10,397 nt of DNA from Methanosarcinales archaeon (GCA_030672345.1 DAOVGO010000102.1:1-10397); one strand, 5' to 3'; shown: positions 1 through 6,895, counted from the stretch's first letter. Program-made: numbers and translations. The notes: generated by a model from the sequence alone, not told the origin.

Positions 1-1
1 G

Positions 2-1765
2 GGTCTGGACAATCTGACCACTGAGCAGAGTCATATCAAATGGGTATGGAACGATCCAACGGACGCCGACTTCGCAAAGGTGATGATCTACCTAAACGGA
101 GCATTCGAGGCAAACGTTTCGATGGGCGCCCAGAACTACAATGCAACCGGGCTTGATCCTGACACTGAATATACCATCAGCACGCACACGGTCGATGAAC
201 CTGGGAACGTCAATCAGACATGGATGAATGATACTGTAAGGACAAAGCCAGCCCCCCAGCTTCACCACATCAACGTGACACCGACCTCAGGGACGATGAT
301 CATCACCGAATCCATGAATTTCACTGCCACGGGATTTGATCAGAATAATGCGGAGATATCCGGTCTCGTATTTACATGGAATCGCAGTGATGCATACATC
401 GAAAACTTCACCACGATAAACGATACTACTGTGAACTTCACAGCCGAGCATGTGGGGATAACCTACATAACCGCAAAGAACGGCGGTGTGACAAGCGAGC
501 AAGTACAGGTGACCGTGAACGATGCAACAAACAGCATGAATGCAACTGGCATAAAGGTCTTCGCGACGACGTCTGGCGATGCAAGCGTAACTGGCGAATT
601 CGACAACAATCTGACCGGATGGATTAATATAACTGCCATCGGAAACGCCACATCCTCGGCTGAGGTCAATCAATCCGATCCACGCTACGGTCTTGGGTCT
701 GGTGACAAGGTTGTGAGCGGCGTCATCATTAACGTGGGTGGTGACAGTAACATTCGCAGTGAACTGGCAGCAGGAAACGGCACGATCCGCATCTGGATAT
801 GCTACGACGAAACGACGCTCGCTGCAATGGGTATCGATGCAAGCACTCTTGCTATATGGAAGTACGACAACACCACAGGAGAGTGGAAGAAGCAGCCCAG
901 TACCATATCCAAAACATGCGTCTACGCTGACGTGAATCACCTCTGCACCTTCGGGCTAGTTGGTTCGAAGGCGATTGGCAGCAGCAACGATGGCACCAGC
1001 ACATATCAGTCAAACGGTGGAGGGGGCGGTGGCGGAGGCGGTGGTGCTTCAGGCGAAGCTTATGCAAACATCGCGCTGCGTGAGCGCGTCGAGCGGCAGA
1101 TCATGAAGAACAGGTTCGTAACCTACCGGTTCGTCAAACCCGGCACCGACATCACGTTTGTGAACTTCACCGCCATGAACAACTACGGCTCTGTTGCAAC
1201 GGTGGTTGAGACCCTGCACAACACATCCACGCTCGTCGCGGCTGCTCCGCCCGGAACCGTGTACAAAAATATCAATCTGTGGGTCGGATCGGCAGGATTT
1301 GCAACCGAAAAGAATATGGAGAACGTTACAGTCTCATTCAGGGTTAACAGATCGTGGATCGATGAAAACAGCGTGTCTATCTCAACGATTCGGTTACATG
1401 GGTACAACAAATCCGGTAAAACGTGGGCGCCGCTTCCCGTAGAGATAACCGGCAAAGATGAGTTGGATATTCATTTCAAGTCGAAAACCACGATATTCAA
1501 CCAGCTTGCGATAACCTGCCCGGCACCCGTGTCGAATCCAAGGTCTGCCCCGATGTCAACAGCATCACTCGCCGGAACCGGCACACAGGTCCCTGAAGAG
1601 GCATCGCCCGCACCGTTTAATGCAACATCGTCGCAGACAGGGACTGGAACGGAGGCGCCTGCAGCATCTGCCAGCAGTTCATCGATACCGGGTCCGGGCG
1701 TCGTGGCTGTTGTGGTGGCTGTTGGCTCTGCGGCGTGGCTTGCATGGAAGAAAAGGAGAAGATGA
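2..1765 (+). CDS. Cell-surface (S-layer-type) protein with PGF-pre-PGF domain and C-terminal anchor, 5' end outside the window
   Basis: The reading frame is open from the first bases of the window, so the gene begins upstream; the first ATG at 80 is internal. The visible 587 residues read as an extracellular mosaic. First comes a fibronectin type III-like segment (about nt 2-250), then an Ig-like beta domain (about 260-530). A third domain with three cysteines (about 540-970) follows, then a poly-glycine linker (about 1015-1047). A PGF-pre-PGF domain (about 1060-1530) contains VYKNINLWVG and the ENVTVSFRVNRSWIDENSV region. A Pro/Thr/Ser/Ala-rich stalk (about 1530-1685) leads to PGPG, one hydrophobic span (1700-1747) and a KKRRR tail. 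More than 20 N-X-S/T sequons suggest heavy N-glycosylation. The tripartite tail matches archaeosortase substrates, so export and lipid anchoring to the outer face of the membrane is inferred. Ligand or enzymatic role is unknown. Domain limits are by eye. Confidence 0.88.
   Translation, partial: GLDNLTTEQSHIKWVWNDPTDADFAKVMIYLNGAFEANVSMGAQNYNATGLDPDTEYTISTHTVDEPGNVNQTWMNDTVRTKPAPQLHHINVTPTSGTMIITESMNFTATGFDQNNAEISGLVFTWNRSDAYIENFTTINDTTVNFTAEHVGITYITAKNGGVTSEQVQVTVNDATNSMNATGIKVFATTSGDASVTGEFDNNLTGWINITAIGNATSSAEVNQSDPRYGLGSGDKVVSGVIINVGGDSNIRSELAAGNGTIRIWICYDETTLAAMGIDASTLAIWKYDNTTGEWKKQPSTISKTCVYADVNHLCTFGLVGSKAIGSSNDGTSTYQSNGGGGGGGGGGASGEAYANIALRERVERQIMKNRFVTYRFVKPGTDITFVNFTAMNNYGSVATVVETLHNTSTLVAAAPPGTVYKNINLWVGSAGFATEKNMENVTVSFRVNRSWIDENSVSISTIRLHGYNKSGKTWAPLPVEITGKDELDIHFKSKTTIFNQLAITCPAPVSNPRSAPMSTASLAGTGTQVPEEASPAPFNATSSQTGTGTEAPAASASSSSIPGPGVVAVVVAVGSAAWLAWKKRRR
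1688..1762 (+). other. PGF-CTERM-like sorting signal (PGPG variant)
   Basis: The last 25 codons of the surface protein encode PGPG, then a valine/alanine-rich span, then LAWKKRRR. This is the tripartite layout of archaeosortase signals: short Pro-Gly motif, transmembrane segment, basic cluster. The usual PGF is replaced here by PGPG, so cleavage by a canonical ArtA-type enzyme is an inference. A plain C-terminal membrane anchor is the alternative. Confidence 0.55.
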
Positions 1766-1822
1766 GTTGTTTGTGTACTGGTCAGTCGGATGCGCAACAC
1801 CGCGAAAGACGTGAAGGCAGCG

Positions 1823-1828
1823 TTTTTT
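1823..1828 (+). terminator. Possible T-run terminator after the surface-protein gene
   Basis: A run of six T lies 58 nt after the surface-protein stop codon. Euryarchaeal RNA polymerase can terminate at short U-tracts without a strong hairpin. The run is short, so the call is tentative. Confidence 0.25.
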
Positions 1829-1933
1829 GTACTTCGCGACAACCATATTATACGGGACATCGGTAAGAAAAAACCACCGTCGTCACGTGCGACAAGAAGC
1901 TACATGAGCGAGTAATCGCTTCCTCCTTAGTCT

Positions 1934-1979
1934 ACAGAGGGACGCGGAGGATTAATTTAAAAATTCTGCGTTCCTCTGT
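1934..1979. repeat. Imperfect palindrome with CTCTGTGG-type arms
   Basis: ACAGAGGGACGCGGAG (1934-1949) can pair with TTCTGCGTTCCTCTGT (1964-1979), allowing G-U pairs, around a 14-nt A/T-rich loop. The arms resemble the CTCTGCG...CTCTGTGG words that I recall as recurring between genes in many environmental bacterial and archaeal genomes; that recollection has not been checked. It could be a dispersed repeat unit, an RNA stem-loop, or both. Confidence 0.55.
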
Positions 1980-2077
1980 GGTTATACTCAGCACCGACAT
2001 AAACTGCGATTTTTATGGGCATGGTCAGGTGTCATATGGAGTCTTTAGACAAATCCCGGGTTATGCAAAAAAACCTT

Positions 2078-2152
2078 AATCTGTGTTCATCTGTGTTAAT
2101 CAGTGGCTGATAAGGGTTTTTAGACACAGATTAACACGGAATTACACCGATT
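2078..2152. repeat. Imperfect inverted repeat with CTGTGTTAATC-type arms
   Basis: The 28-nt arm at 2078-2105 matches the reverse complement of 2125-2152 at 22 of 28 positions by hand alignment, with a 19-nt loop. The longest uninterrupted match is GTGTTAATC. The left arm also contains an internal direct repeat, ATCTGTGTT and ATCTGTGTTAATC. Such words recur as interspersed intergenic repeats in many genomes (recollection, not searched). No coding capacity is apparent. Confidence 0.6.
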
Positions 2153-2219
2153 TTACTTTTTCAGCATTTTTATTGGCGGAATAAAGCCAATAGTTACCTG
2201 CAAACAAGAACTTAGGTAT

Positions 2220-2381
2220 TTACCAACGCGACGGTTTCAGAGCTTTGAAAAGCTCGGGGTTATGGCGGTGTGAAGTATAATTTCCTACAAAAAAATAAGC
2301 AACAGTCACGATGTTCGAATCGACAATCACCTCGGAACCACGCGCAACACCATAAGGCATGACCGTCCAGATGCACCCCAC
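2220..2381 (-). CDS. Doubtful 53-codon ORF in the intergenic region
   Basis: A GTG at 2381 (or ATG at 2360) opens a short frame on the minus strand ending with TAA at 2220-2222. The product includes the string EVIVDSNIVTVAYFF. That string faintly recalls the first beta strand and acidic residue of PIN-domain proteins (V-D-S/T-N), but nothing after it supports a PIN fold and the frame is far too short for one. The ribosome-binding site is weak. It may be a degraded gene fragment or part of a dispersed repeat rather than an expressed gene. Confidence 0.18.
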   Translation of the reverse strand: MGCIWTVMPYGVARGSEVIVDSNIVTVAYFFVGNYTSHRHNPELFKALKPSRW

Positions 2382-2492
2382 ACGTTTTTATGGCACATAC
2401 GGTCACGGATTTCGTGATCGCGATGATCCACGAGCTCTGAGCTCTGGAAGGATTTTTTCATGCTTTACCGATAATGACGCCCGCAGACGGTC

Positions 2493-3359
2493 TCACCGCG
2501 CCCTGTATTGCTCTCTTGTCTTTTCGAAGAATGAATGATCCCCTTCATATCTCTCGACCAGCCATTCAACAAATTCTTCGCTGTACTGAGCCGGCGCAAA
2601 TTTTGATTTGTAGTAGAATTGGGGTTTTGATTCGTCTATCCGGTAAATTCTGCGGACACACAGGGTGTCATACGCAGTTATCCGTTTTTTGCCGCTTAAC
2701 CGTTCATTGACATGGTGTACTACCTCCTTCTGGATATACGGATATGCGCGATCAGGTACTGCTGCCCCATAATCGGATTGGTTGGGCATACGCGCCGTGC
2801 CGTTCATGGTTGCTGTCGGCTGAGTAACATGCCCGGCAGGCGTTTTGACAGCCCTTCTGATACCGCTAAACCACGATCGATGGAGCCTTTCCAGTTCTCT
2901 TCCGACGACCTTCGTCATATCGCTGGAATTTCCGGGCTCGCTCCTTGCACCGTGCCTGAAATACACGGCACCGCTTTTAAACGCTGTCTGCTGCCCCTCG
3001 CCGCCCACATCATCGATATCATACGTGCCGGGTTTGATAAAGACCATTGGAACCGAAACGCTTTCAATCAGCAGCGCTGCTATCCTGTGTCCCCCTTTAT
3101 TGAGCTCTGTGATCTTAAACCCGGAGAACCGCTCTCCGGTGTATGCTGCGATCCGGTCTGTCAGCACAGTCGGGTCGATCCCGAGCACAGGCGTGACATC
3201 GTATCCTGATGGCGTGCCATCGTCTTCGATACCGATCAAAATGATTCCTCCGCCGGAATTAGTCATTGCCACAATGTTTTTTACGATCTCACACCAATCT
3301 TTCTGAGAATCGATGTCAAATTTATCTTTGAAGTCGATATATGCTGTTTTTACTTCCAT
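2493..3359 (-). CDS. AlbA_2 (Schlafen-type) domain protein with an uncharacterised C-terminal domain
   Basis: I chose ATG at 3359 (288 aa), because AGGGGG at 3370-3375 lies 10 nt upstream of it. The alternative TTG at 3368 would sit only 1 nt from that site. Residues 1-110 look like an AlbA_2 domain (Schlafen AAA_4-type, PF04326), with DFKDKF near the start and the hallmark AMTNSGGGIILIGIEDDGTP at 31-50. Residues 140-205 are a variable, Pro/Thr-containing linker. Residues 206-288 form a compact C-terminal module (YPYIQKEVVHHVNERL, AYDTLCVRRIYRI, QYSEEFVEWLVERY). I recall similar modules at the ends of other AlbA_2 and putative nucleic-acid-processing proteins, but cannot name a family. A role in transcription control or RNA/DNA binding or cleavage is inferred. 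The gene is last in the PRC-barrel-thg1 unit, 48 nt after thg1. Confidence 0.8.
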   Translation of the reverse strand: MEVKTAYIDFKDKFDIDSQKDWCEIVKNIVAMTNSGGGIILIGIEDDGTPSGYDVTPVLGIDPTVLTDRIAAYTGERFSGFKITELNKGGHRIAALLIESVSVPMVFIKPGTYDIDDVGGEGQQTAFKSGAVYFRHGARSEPGNSSDMTKVVGRELERLHRSWFSGIRRAVKTPAGHVTQPTATMNGTARMPNQSDYGAAVPDRAYPYIQKEVVHHVNERLSGKKRITAYDTLCVRRIYRIDESKPQFYYKSKFAPAQYSEEFVEWLVERYEGDHSFFEKTREQYRAR

Positions 3360-3369
3360 TCTGATCAAA

Positions 3370-3402
3370 CCCCCTGATATCCCCCTGATATTTACCTGAT
3401 AT
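3370..3402. repeat. Three tandem 11-bp repeats upstream of the AlbA_2 gene
   Basis: CCCCCTGATAT (3370-3380), CCCCCTGATAT (3381-3391) and TTACCTGATAT (3392-3402) are contiguous; the first two are identical. On the minus strand they read ATATCAGGGGG. They sit between the thg1 stop and the AlbA_2 start, and the copy nearest the gene supplies its Shine-Dalgarno sequence. They may be a repeated operator or a slippage product. Confidence 0.75.
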
Positions 3403-3407
3403 TTAGC

Positions 3408-4154
3408 TTATACATCTACCAGCCGTTGTATCAGTTCCGCACCCTCCTCCGATGCGAAGATCGGTAGATTCCAGTTCTGCACGATCTTTCTCCGGTTCGC
3501 GGTCACCTCGACTCCCCGCACCGGATCGTATCCGCACTTCGCATACTCGTCCCTGTGCACCATGACGCCTCTCCTGTGCCACGCAGGCACCTTGTCAAGG
3601 TTGATGCCATGCCGGAACAGCATTTCATGAACATCGCACGAGCGCATGCCCAACATCCTTGATGCTGCATCTCTGCCAGATAATCCGGTCGAGCGCAGCG
3701 TATAATGCCCGTAGCTGTTGATGCAGTTCCGCCATGCCTCTGACTGCCGCCAGATCAGATACCCGGTGATCTGGTGCGGATGCAGCGGTATTGCCCGCCC
3801 GTCGAATGCGATCGGGGATATATCCAATGACCTGGTGATCACGCTGGTTATGTGGCTCGATATGACTGAAACGAGCTTCTCGATTCTGCCATTGAAGGGA
3901 AGTACCTGATCCGTGAGAAGGATGTTGATTTCGTCTGAGAATGTATATGCAATCACCGGATGCAACCCGCTTTGATGCGCAAGTGACTCTGCAGCACCTG
4001 CCATGGCAGATGCAAATCGATGGTCGAATGGCTTTTCAAATCCGTGCCTGTGCAGCAAATTCTTAAACCCCCTGCCATCAACACGGATTATAACTGGCGG
4101 TATTGCCCTCAGATCGGCATATATCTCACAATTCTCAAAATCACTCCTCTGCAT
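3408..4154 (-). CDS. thg1: tRNA(His) guanylyltransferase (Thg1), archaeal type
   Basis: The product is 248 aa, the usual length for Thg1. The family adds a nucleotide to the 5' end of tRNA in the 3'-5' direction, classically G-1 of tRNA(His) needed by HisRS; archaeal members can also repair 5'-truncated tRNAs with template dependence. Visible hallmarks are IRVDGRGFKNL at 23-33 (first metal-binding Asp, D26) and FSDEINILL at 72-80 (second carboxylate pair, D74/E75). Also present are WRQSEAWRNCINSYGHYTL at 135-153 and the WHRRGVMV strand at 192-199, which corresponds to the RKG region of eukaryotic Thg1. ATG at 4154 overlaps the end of the upstream PRC-barrel gene by 14 nt, suggesting translational coupling. 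The frame has no internal TAG, unlike the pyrrolysine-containing thg1 reported in some Methanosarcina. Location is cytosolic. Confidence 0.93.
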   Translation of the reverse strand: MQRSDFENCEIYADLRAIPPVIIRVDGRGFKNLLHRHGFEKPFDHRFASAMAGAAESLAHQSGLHPVIAYTFSDEINILLTDQVLPFNGRIEKLVSVISSHITSVITRSLDISPIAFDGRAIPLHPHQITGYLIWRQSEAWRNCINSYGHYTLRSTGLSGRDAASRMLGMRSCDVHEMLFRHGINLDKVPAWHRRGVMVHRDEYAKCGYDPVRGVEVTANRRKIVQNWNLPIFASEEGAELIQRLVDV

Positions 4155-4398
4155 CCTTCTTTGTCAATTTGTTGACCTGCTTCACGATGACGACATCGCC
4201 AATCGCAAGCACCCATCGATACGGCAGAATAACCCCCTCACGATTCACATCGAACATTTCGCGGTTGATTTTGGTGAGCGCAAGACCAGTCACCTTCCTA
4301 TCAGCCGCCTCGATCACGATGTCATTCACATTCCCCACGTACCGCCCCTTATCAGTATAGACGTTGAGTCCAAACAGCGATGTTAGTTCTGCGTACAT
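4141..4398 (-). CDS. PRC-barrel domain protein
   Basis: This small protein of 85 aa is almost entirely one PRC-barrel. It shows the family pattern LFGLNVYTDKGRYVGNVNDI at 8-27, VTGLAL at 36-41 and ILPYRWVLAIGDVVIV at 57-72. PRC-barrels occur in RimM, photosynthetic reaction-centre H subunits and many stand-alone archaeal proteins. The stand-alone ones have no settled function, though RNA-linked or cell-division roles have been proposed for some. GAGGG at 4405-4409 lies 6 nt before the ATG and supports this start. The gene is first in the minus-strand unit and overlaps thg1 by 14 nt, which fits co-expression with an RNA-processing enzyme but does not prove a shared pathway. Confidence 0.88.
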   Translation of the reverse strand: MYAELTSLFGLNVYTDKGRYVGNVNDIVIEAADRKVTGLALTKINREMFDVNREGVILPYRWVLAIGDVVIVKQVNKLTKKDAEE

Positions 4399-4440
4399 TC
4401 AAATCCCTCATACGTATTGGTATGTATGATACAGATTGGA

Positions 4441-4465
4441 CTAAAAAGGATATATACTTTATTGT
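4441..4465. promoter_or_regulatory. Shared divergent promoter: near-symmetric TATA element
   Basis: The AAAAAGGATATATACTTT segment contains ATATATA with A-rich flanks on both sides. Read on +, a TATA box near 4450-4457 would start RNA near 4480, just before the ATG at 4498. Read on -, GTATATATCC would start RNA near 4425, just before the ATG at 4398. The 99-bp gap has no other candidate. A short inverted repeat ATAC...GTAT (4410-4423) lies in the minus-strand leader. Confidence 0.5.
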
Positions 4466-4497
4466 ATGGTGGCTGCCAATAAGAAAGTGACACAATC

Positions 4498-5631
4498 ATG
4501 AAAACCTCTGTCCGGATCGGAAAGGTTATGGGGATACCAATTAAACTCCACATTTCCTTTTTACTCGTCCTCGTATTGTTTCCAATCATTTTTTCGAGGG
4601 AATCCCTCACTGGATTTGCCGATGTGGAATCGGTTCCGCTCAGATACGCATTATCACTGAGCTTAACCCTCCTTCTGTTCCTGTGCGTGGCGCTGCACGA
4701 GCTCGGGCACTCATGGGTTGCAAGAAGATACGGAACCACCATAAGAAGCATCACATTGATTATTTTCGGCGGTATCGCCGCAATGGATGACATCCCACGC
4801 GACCCTGATGCGGAACTGCGCATATCGTTAGCCGGACCCGGCGTATCGCTTATGATTGGGGTGCTCTGCGCCATCATGTATCTCATACTTCATAACATAG
4901 CGCAGGCATCACAGACATCCGTGATTTCGGACGTTTCCCATCTTTTATGGTCGCTTGCAGTCATCAATATCATGTTATTTGCTTTCAATCTGATTCCTGC
5001 CTTCCCAATGGACGGCGGGCGTGTGGTTCGTGCGTGGTATGCCCAGCACATGCCATACCTTCGTGCGACCAGAAAGGCAGCGCACATCGGAAAGATGATC
5101 GCCATCGTGATGGGTGTATTCGCATTCGCAATGGTCGTATTCGGGTTCGTTGAATCCATCTGGCTGCTATTCATCGCTTTCTTCATCTATATCGGTGCGT
5201 CAGAGGAAGAGAAGTTCACAGAGGCGTCGGTGACCCTCGAAGGCATCAAGGTCAGCGATCTCATGACCCGGGAGATCGCTTATGTGACTGACGATACAAC
5301 CATTCTGAAACTCCTCCAGGTGATGTTTGGAAAGAAACATCTTGTTTACCCTGTGATCGACCGGTTCACCAGAGAGGTTGTTGGAATGGTGGCATTTACC
5401 GATATCCAGTCGGTTCCGATGGACAAGCACAATGTGGTGCTGGTGCGCGATGTGATGGCGACGGATATCATCTCGATTTCAGGAGGCGCCGATGCCATAG
5501 ATGCGCTCAAGATGATGTCCATACACAAAATCGGGCATCTACTGGTGAAGAATGGGGGCAAGGTCACTGGTATTCTGTCCAGAACCGACCTGACACGATC
5601 CATCGAGGTGCTTGGCTACGGTGAACGATAA
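4498..5631 (+). CDS. Site-2-protease-like M50 zinc metalloprotease with tandem CBS domains
   Basis: The product is 377 aa and integral to the membrane. Residues 18-35 and 50-66 are hydrophobic spans. HELGH at 67-71 supplies the zinc-binding histidines and catalytic Glu. NLIPAFPMDGGR at 164-175 is the second family motif, with D172 as the third zinc ligand. Further spans lie near 110-131, 147-166, 200-217 and 219-234. From about 252 on there are two CBS domains (VSDLMTREIAYVTDD onward, and VRDVMATDIISISGG onward, ending near 374), which usually bind adenosine nucleotides. This is the classic archaeal CBS-containing M50 layout, expected to cleave transmembrane substrates under nucleotide control; its substrate is unknown. 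The ribosome-binding site is weak, within AAGAAAGTGA upstream of the ATG. thiI begins 1 nt after the stop, so the two are probably co-transcribed from the promoter near 4450. Confidence 0.93.
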   Translation: MKTSVRIGKVMGIPIKLHISFLLVLVLFPIIFSRESLTGFADVESVPLRYALSLSLTLLLFLCVALHELGHSWVARRYGTTIRSITLIIFGGIAAMDDIPRDPDAELRISLAGPGVSLMIGVLCAIMYLILHNIAQASQTSVISDVSHLLWSLAVINIMLFAFNLIPAFPMDGGRVVRAWYAQHMPYLRATRKAAHIGKMIAIVMGVFAFAMVVFGFVESIWLLFIAFFIYIGASEEEKFTEASVTLEGIKVSDLMTREIAYVTDDTTILKLLQVMFGKKHLVYPVIDRFTREVVGMVAFTDIQSVPMDKHNVVLVRDVMATDIISISGGADAIDALKMMSIHKIGHLLVKNGGKVTGILSRTDLTRSIEVLGYGER

Positions 5632-5632
5632 A

Positions 5633-6802
5633 ATGCCCGATGAAATGCCCTGCGATGTGGTCATCGTCCGTTATGACGAGATTGCCTTGAAAAGCCCACC
5701 TGTGAGGGGGCGGTTTGAGAAGATGCTTGTCAACCGCATCAAAACAGCACTCTCGTGGCACAATGTTCCGTATTCAGGGATCACGAGGGAATGGGGCAGG
5801 ATCTTTGTGCATACAGACGATCTGCGCGGCGCAGATGTGGTTGCACGTGTATTTGGCACGGCATCGACGAGTCCTGCGGTTACGATCGGCGCAACGATCG
5901 ATGATGCGGCAGAGACCGCCGCGCAAATCGGCAGAGATCTGGTCAGAGACGGTGAATCATTCGCGATCCGCGCATCGCGGTCAGGCATTCACGATTTTAC
6001 ATCGATCGATCTTGGAAGGGTCTGCGGAGATGCGGTCTCAAGATGCGTCCCGCATCCAAGAGTCGATCTCACGCATCCTGACCGGGAAATATTCGTTGAT
6101 ATGCGGCAGAATCATGCTTACATCTATACAAAGCGTGTTGCCGGCGTCGGCGGGCTTCCTTACGGCAGTCAGGGGAAGATGATCGCGCTGATGTCAGGCG
6201 GGATCGATTCGCCGGTCGCCGCGTGGCTGATGATGAAACGCGGGGTCGAGGTCATCCCGTTGTACTACGATCTTGAGGAGTTTGGAGACCCGGTATCGGC
6301 AGAACTCGCCAGAGAGAACATAAACAGACTGAAGAGCTGGTCTTATGTCGGTATGAAGGCATACACGGTTCCTTATGGCTCGTGTCTGCGCGCGATTCGG
6401 GAACACTGCGATCTGCGTACGATCTGCGTGGTCTGCAGGCGGATGATGTACCGAATCGGGATGGTGGTTGCAGAGCGGGAGAACGCATGCGGCATCATCA
6501 CAGGATCGTCGCTCGGGCAGGTCGCATCCCAGACCGCAATGAACATGTTTGCAGAGATGCACGGGTTTGATATGCCGATCTATCATCCGCTGATCGGGCT
6601 TGATAAACGGGAAATTATAGAGCGTGCGATCAAGATCGGCACATTTCCCCGGAAGAGTCCGGGGGCAGAGTGCGCGGCTGTTCCGGATCGTCCCGGGACT
6701 GCTGTGTCTCGTTATAGGGTAGCAGAGAGCGAGAAACTGCTCGATGTTGCAGGCATCGTGTCTGATGCGGTATCTGGTCTGCGTGTTCTGAGGGTGTCCT
6801 GA
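5633..6802 (+). CDS. thiI: tRNA 4-thiouridine synthetase / sulfurtransferase ThiI, archaeal type without rhodanese domain
   Basis: ThiI adenylates U8 of tRNA and replaces its oxygen with sulfur; in some organisms it also takes part in thiazole synthesis. I chose ATG at 5633 (389 aa) because GGTGA at 5620-5624 sits 8 nt upstream; TTG 5612, GTG 5621 and ATG 5645 are less well placed. The order is an N-terminal ferredoxin-like region (about 1-70), a THUMP domain (about 70-170), then a PP-loop ATPase domain with SGGIDSPVA at 188-196. CVVC at 265-268 matches the CxxC motif of archaeal ThiI, reported to be needed for an Fe-S cluster. GAECAAVPDRPGT at 345-357 is also typical. The protein ends there, lacking the C-terminal rhodanese domain of E. 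coli ThiI, as is normal in methanogens. The start lies 1 nt after the M50 protease stop, suggesting coupling. Confidence 0.95.
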   Translation: MPDEMPCDVVIVRYDEIALKSPPVRGRFEKMLVNRIKTALSWHNVPYSGITREWGRIFVHTDDLRGADVVARVFGTASTSPAVTIGATIDDAAETAAQIGRDLVRDGESFAIRASRSGIHDFTSIDLGRVCGDAVSRCVPHPRVDLTHPDREIFVDMRQNHAYIYTKRVAGVGGLPYGSQGKMIALMSGGIDSPVAAWLMMKRGVEVIPLYYDLEEFGDPVSAELARENINRLKSWSYVGMKAYTVPYGSCLRAIREHCDLRTICVVCRRMMYRIGMVVAERENACGIITGSSLGQVASQTAMNMFAEMHGFDMPIYHPLIGLDKREIIERAIKIGTFPRKSPGAECAAVPDRPGTAVSRYRVAESEKLLDVAGIVSDAVSGLRVLRVS

Positions 6803-6822
6803 CGCTGGAGCCACTCAAGCGT
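6802..6822 (+). other. Small hairpin at the 3' end of thiI
   Basis: ACGCT-G-GAG-CCA-CTC-A-AGCGT can form an 8-bp stem with one mismatch and a 3-nt loop, starting on the last base of the thiI stop codon. No T-run follows, so it is at most an RNA-end or stability element. It lies in the 93-bp convergent gap before the Gate protein gene. Confidence 0.3.
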
Positions 6823-6895
6823 GTACAATAAATCTGCCATACAAACACCAACATCAATTCCATCTACGTGCGTCTGCCTACATCCCAGAAACACA

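Larger units (their letters stand above)
1766..2492. other. Long intergenic region without a convincing gene; repeat- and palindrome-rich
   Basis: This gap of about 730 bp lies between the 3' ends of two convergent units. It holds two long imperfect palindromes (1934-1979 and 2078-2152), smaller stem-loops and two doubtful short reading frames (1790-1915 on + and 2220-2381 on -), but no RNA gene I recognise. Small stem-loops are TATTGGC/GCCAATA at 2171-2192, GAGCTT/AAGCTC at 2240-2255, and TCACG/CGTGA at about 2412-2426. No transposase remnant is visible. The overall look is of an accumulation site for dispersed palindromic repeats. Confidence 0.6.

Noticed and set aside
287..940. Long minus-strand ORF (217 codons) opposite the surface-protein gene
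   Set aside because: It lies entirely antisense to a clearly coding frame with recognisable domains, its product has no coherent domain pattern and is rich in His/Cys in a way typical of shadow frames.
2015..2110. 31-codon plus-strand frame running into the CTGTGTTAATC palindrome
   Set aside because: The second half is simply translation of the repeat arm, and no ribosome-binding site or family resemblance is visible.
1766..2492. Insertion sequence or transposon
   Set aside because: Palindromes are present but no transposase fragment, terminal inverted repeats bounding the region or target duplication could be found.
3370..3402. Possible CRISPR-like repeat array
   Set aside because: Units are only 11 bp, contiguous and without spacers, so this is a plain tandem repeat.
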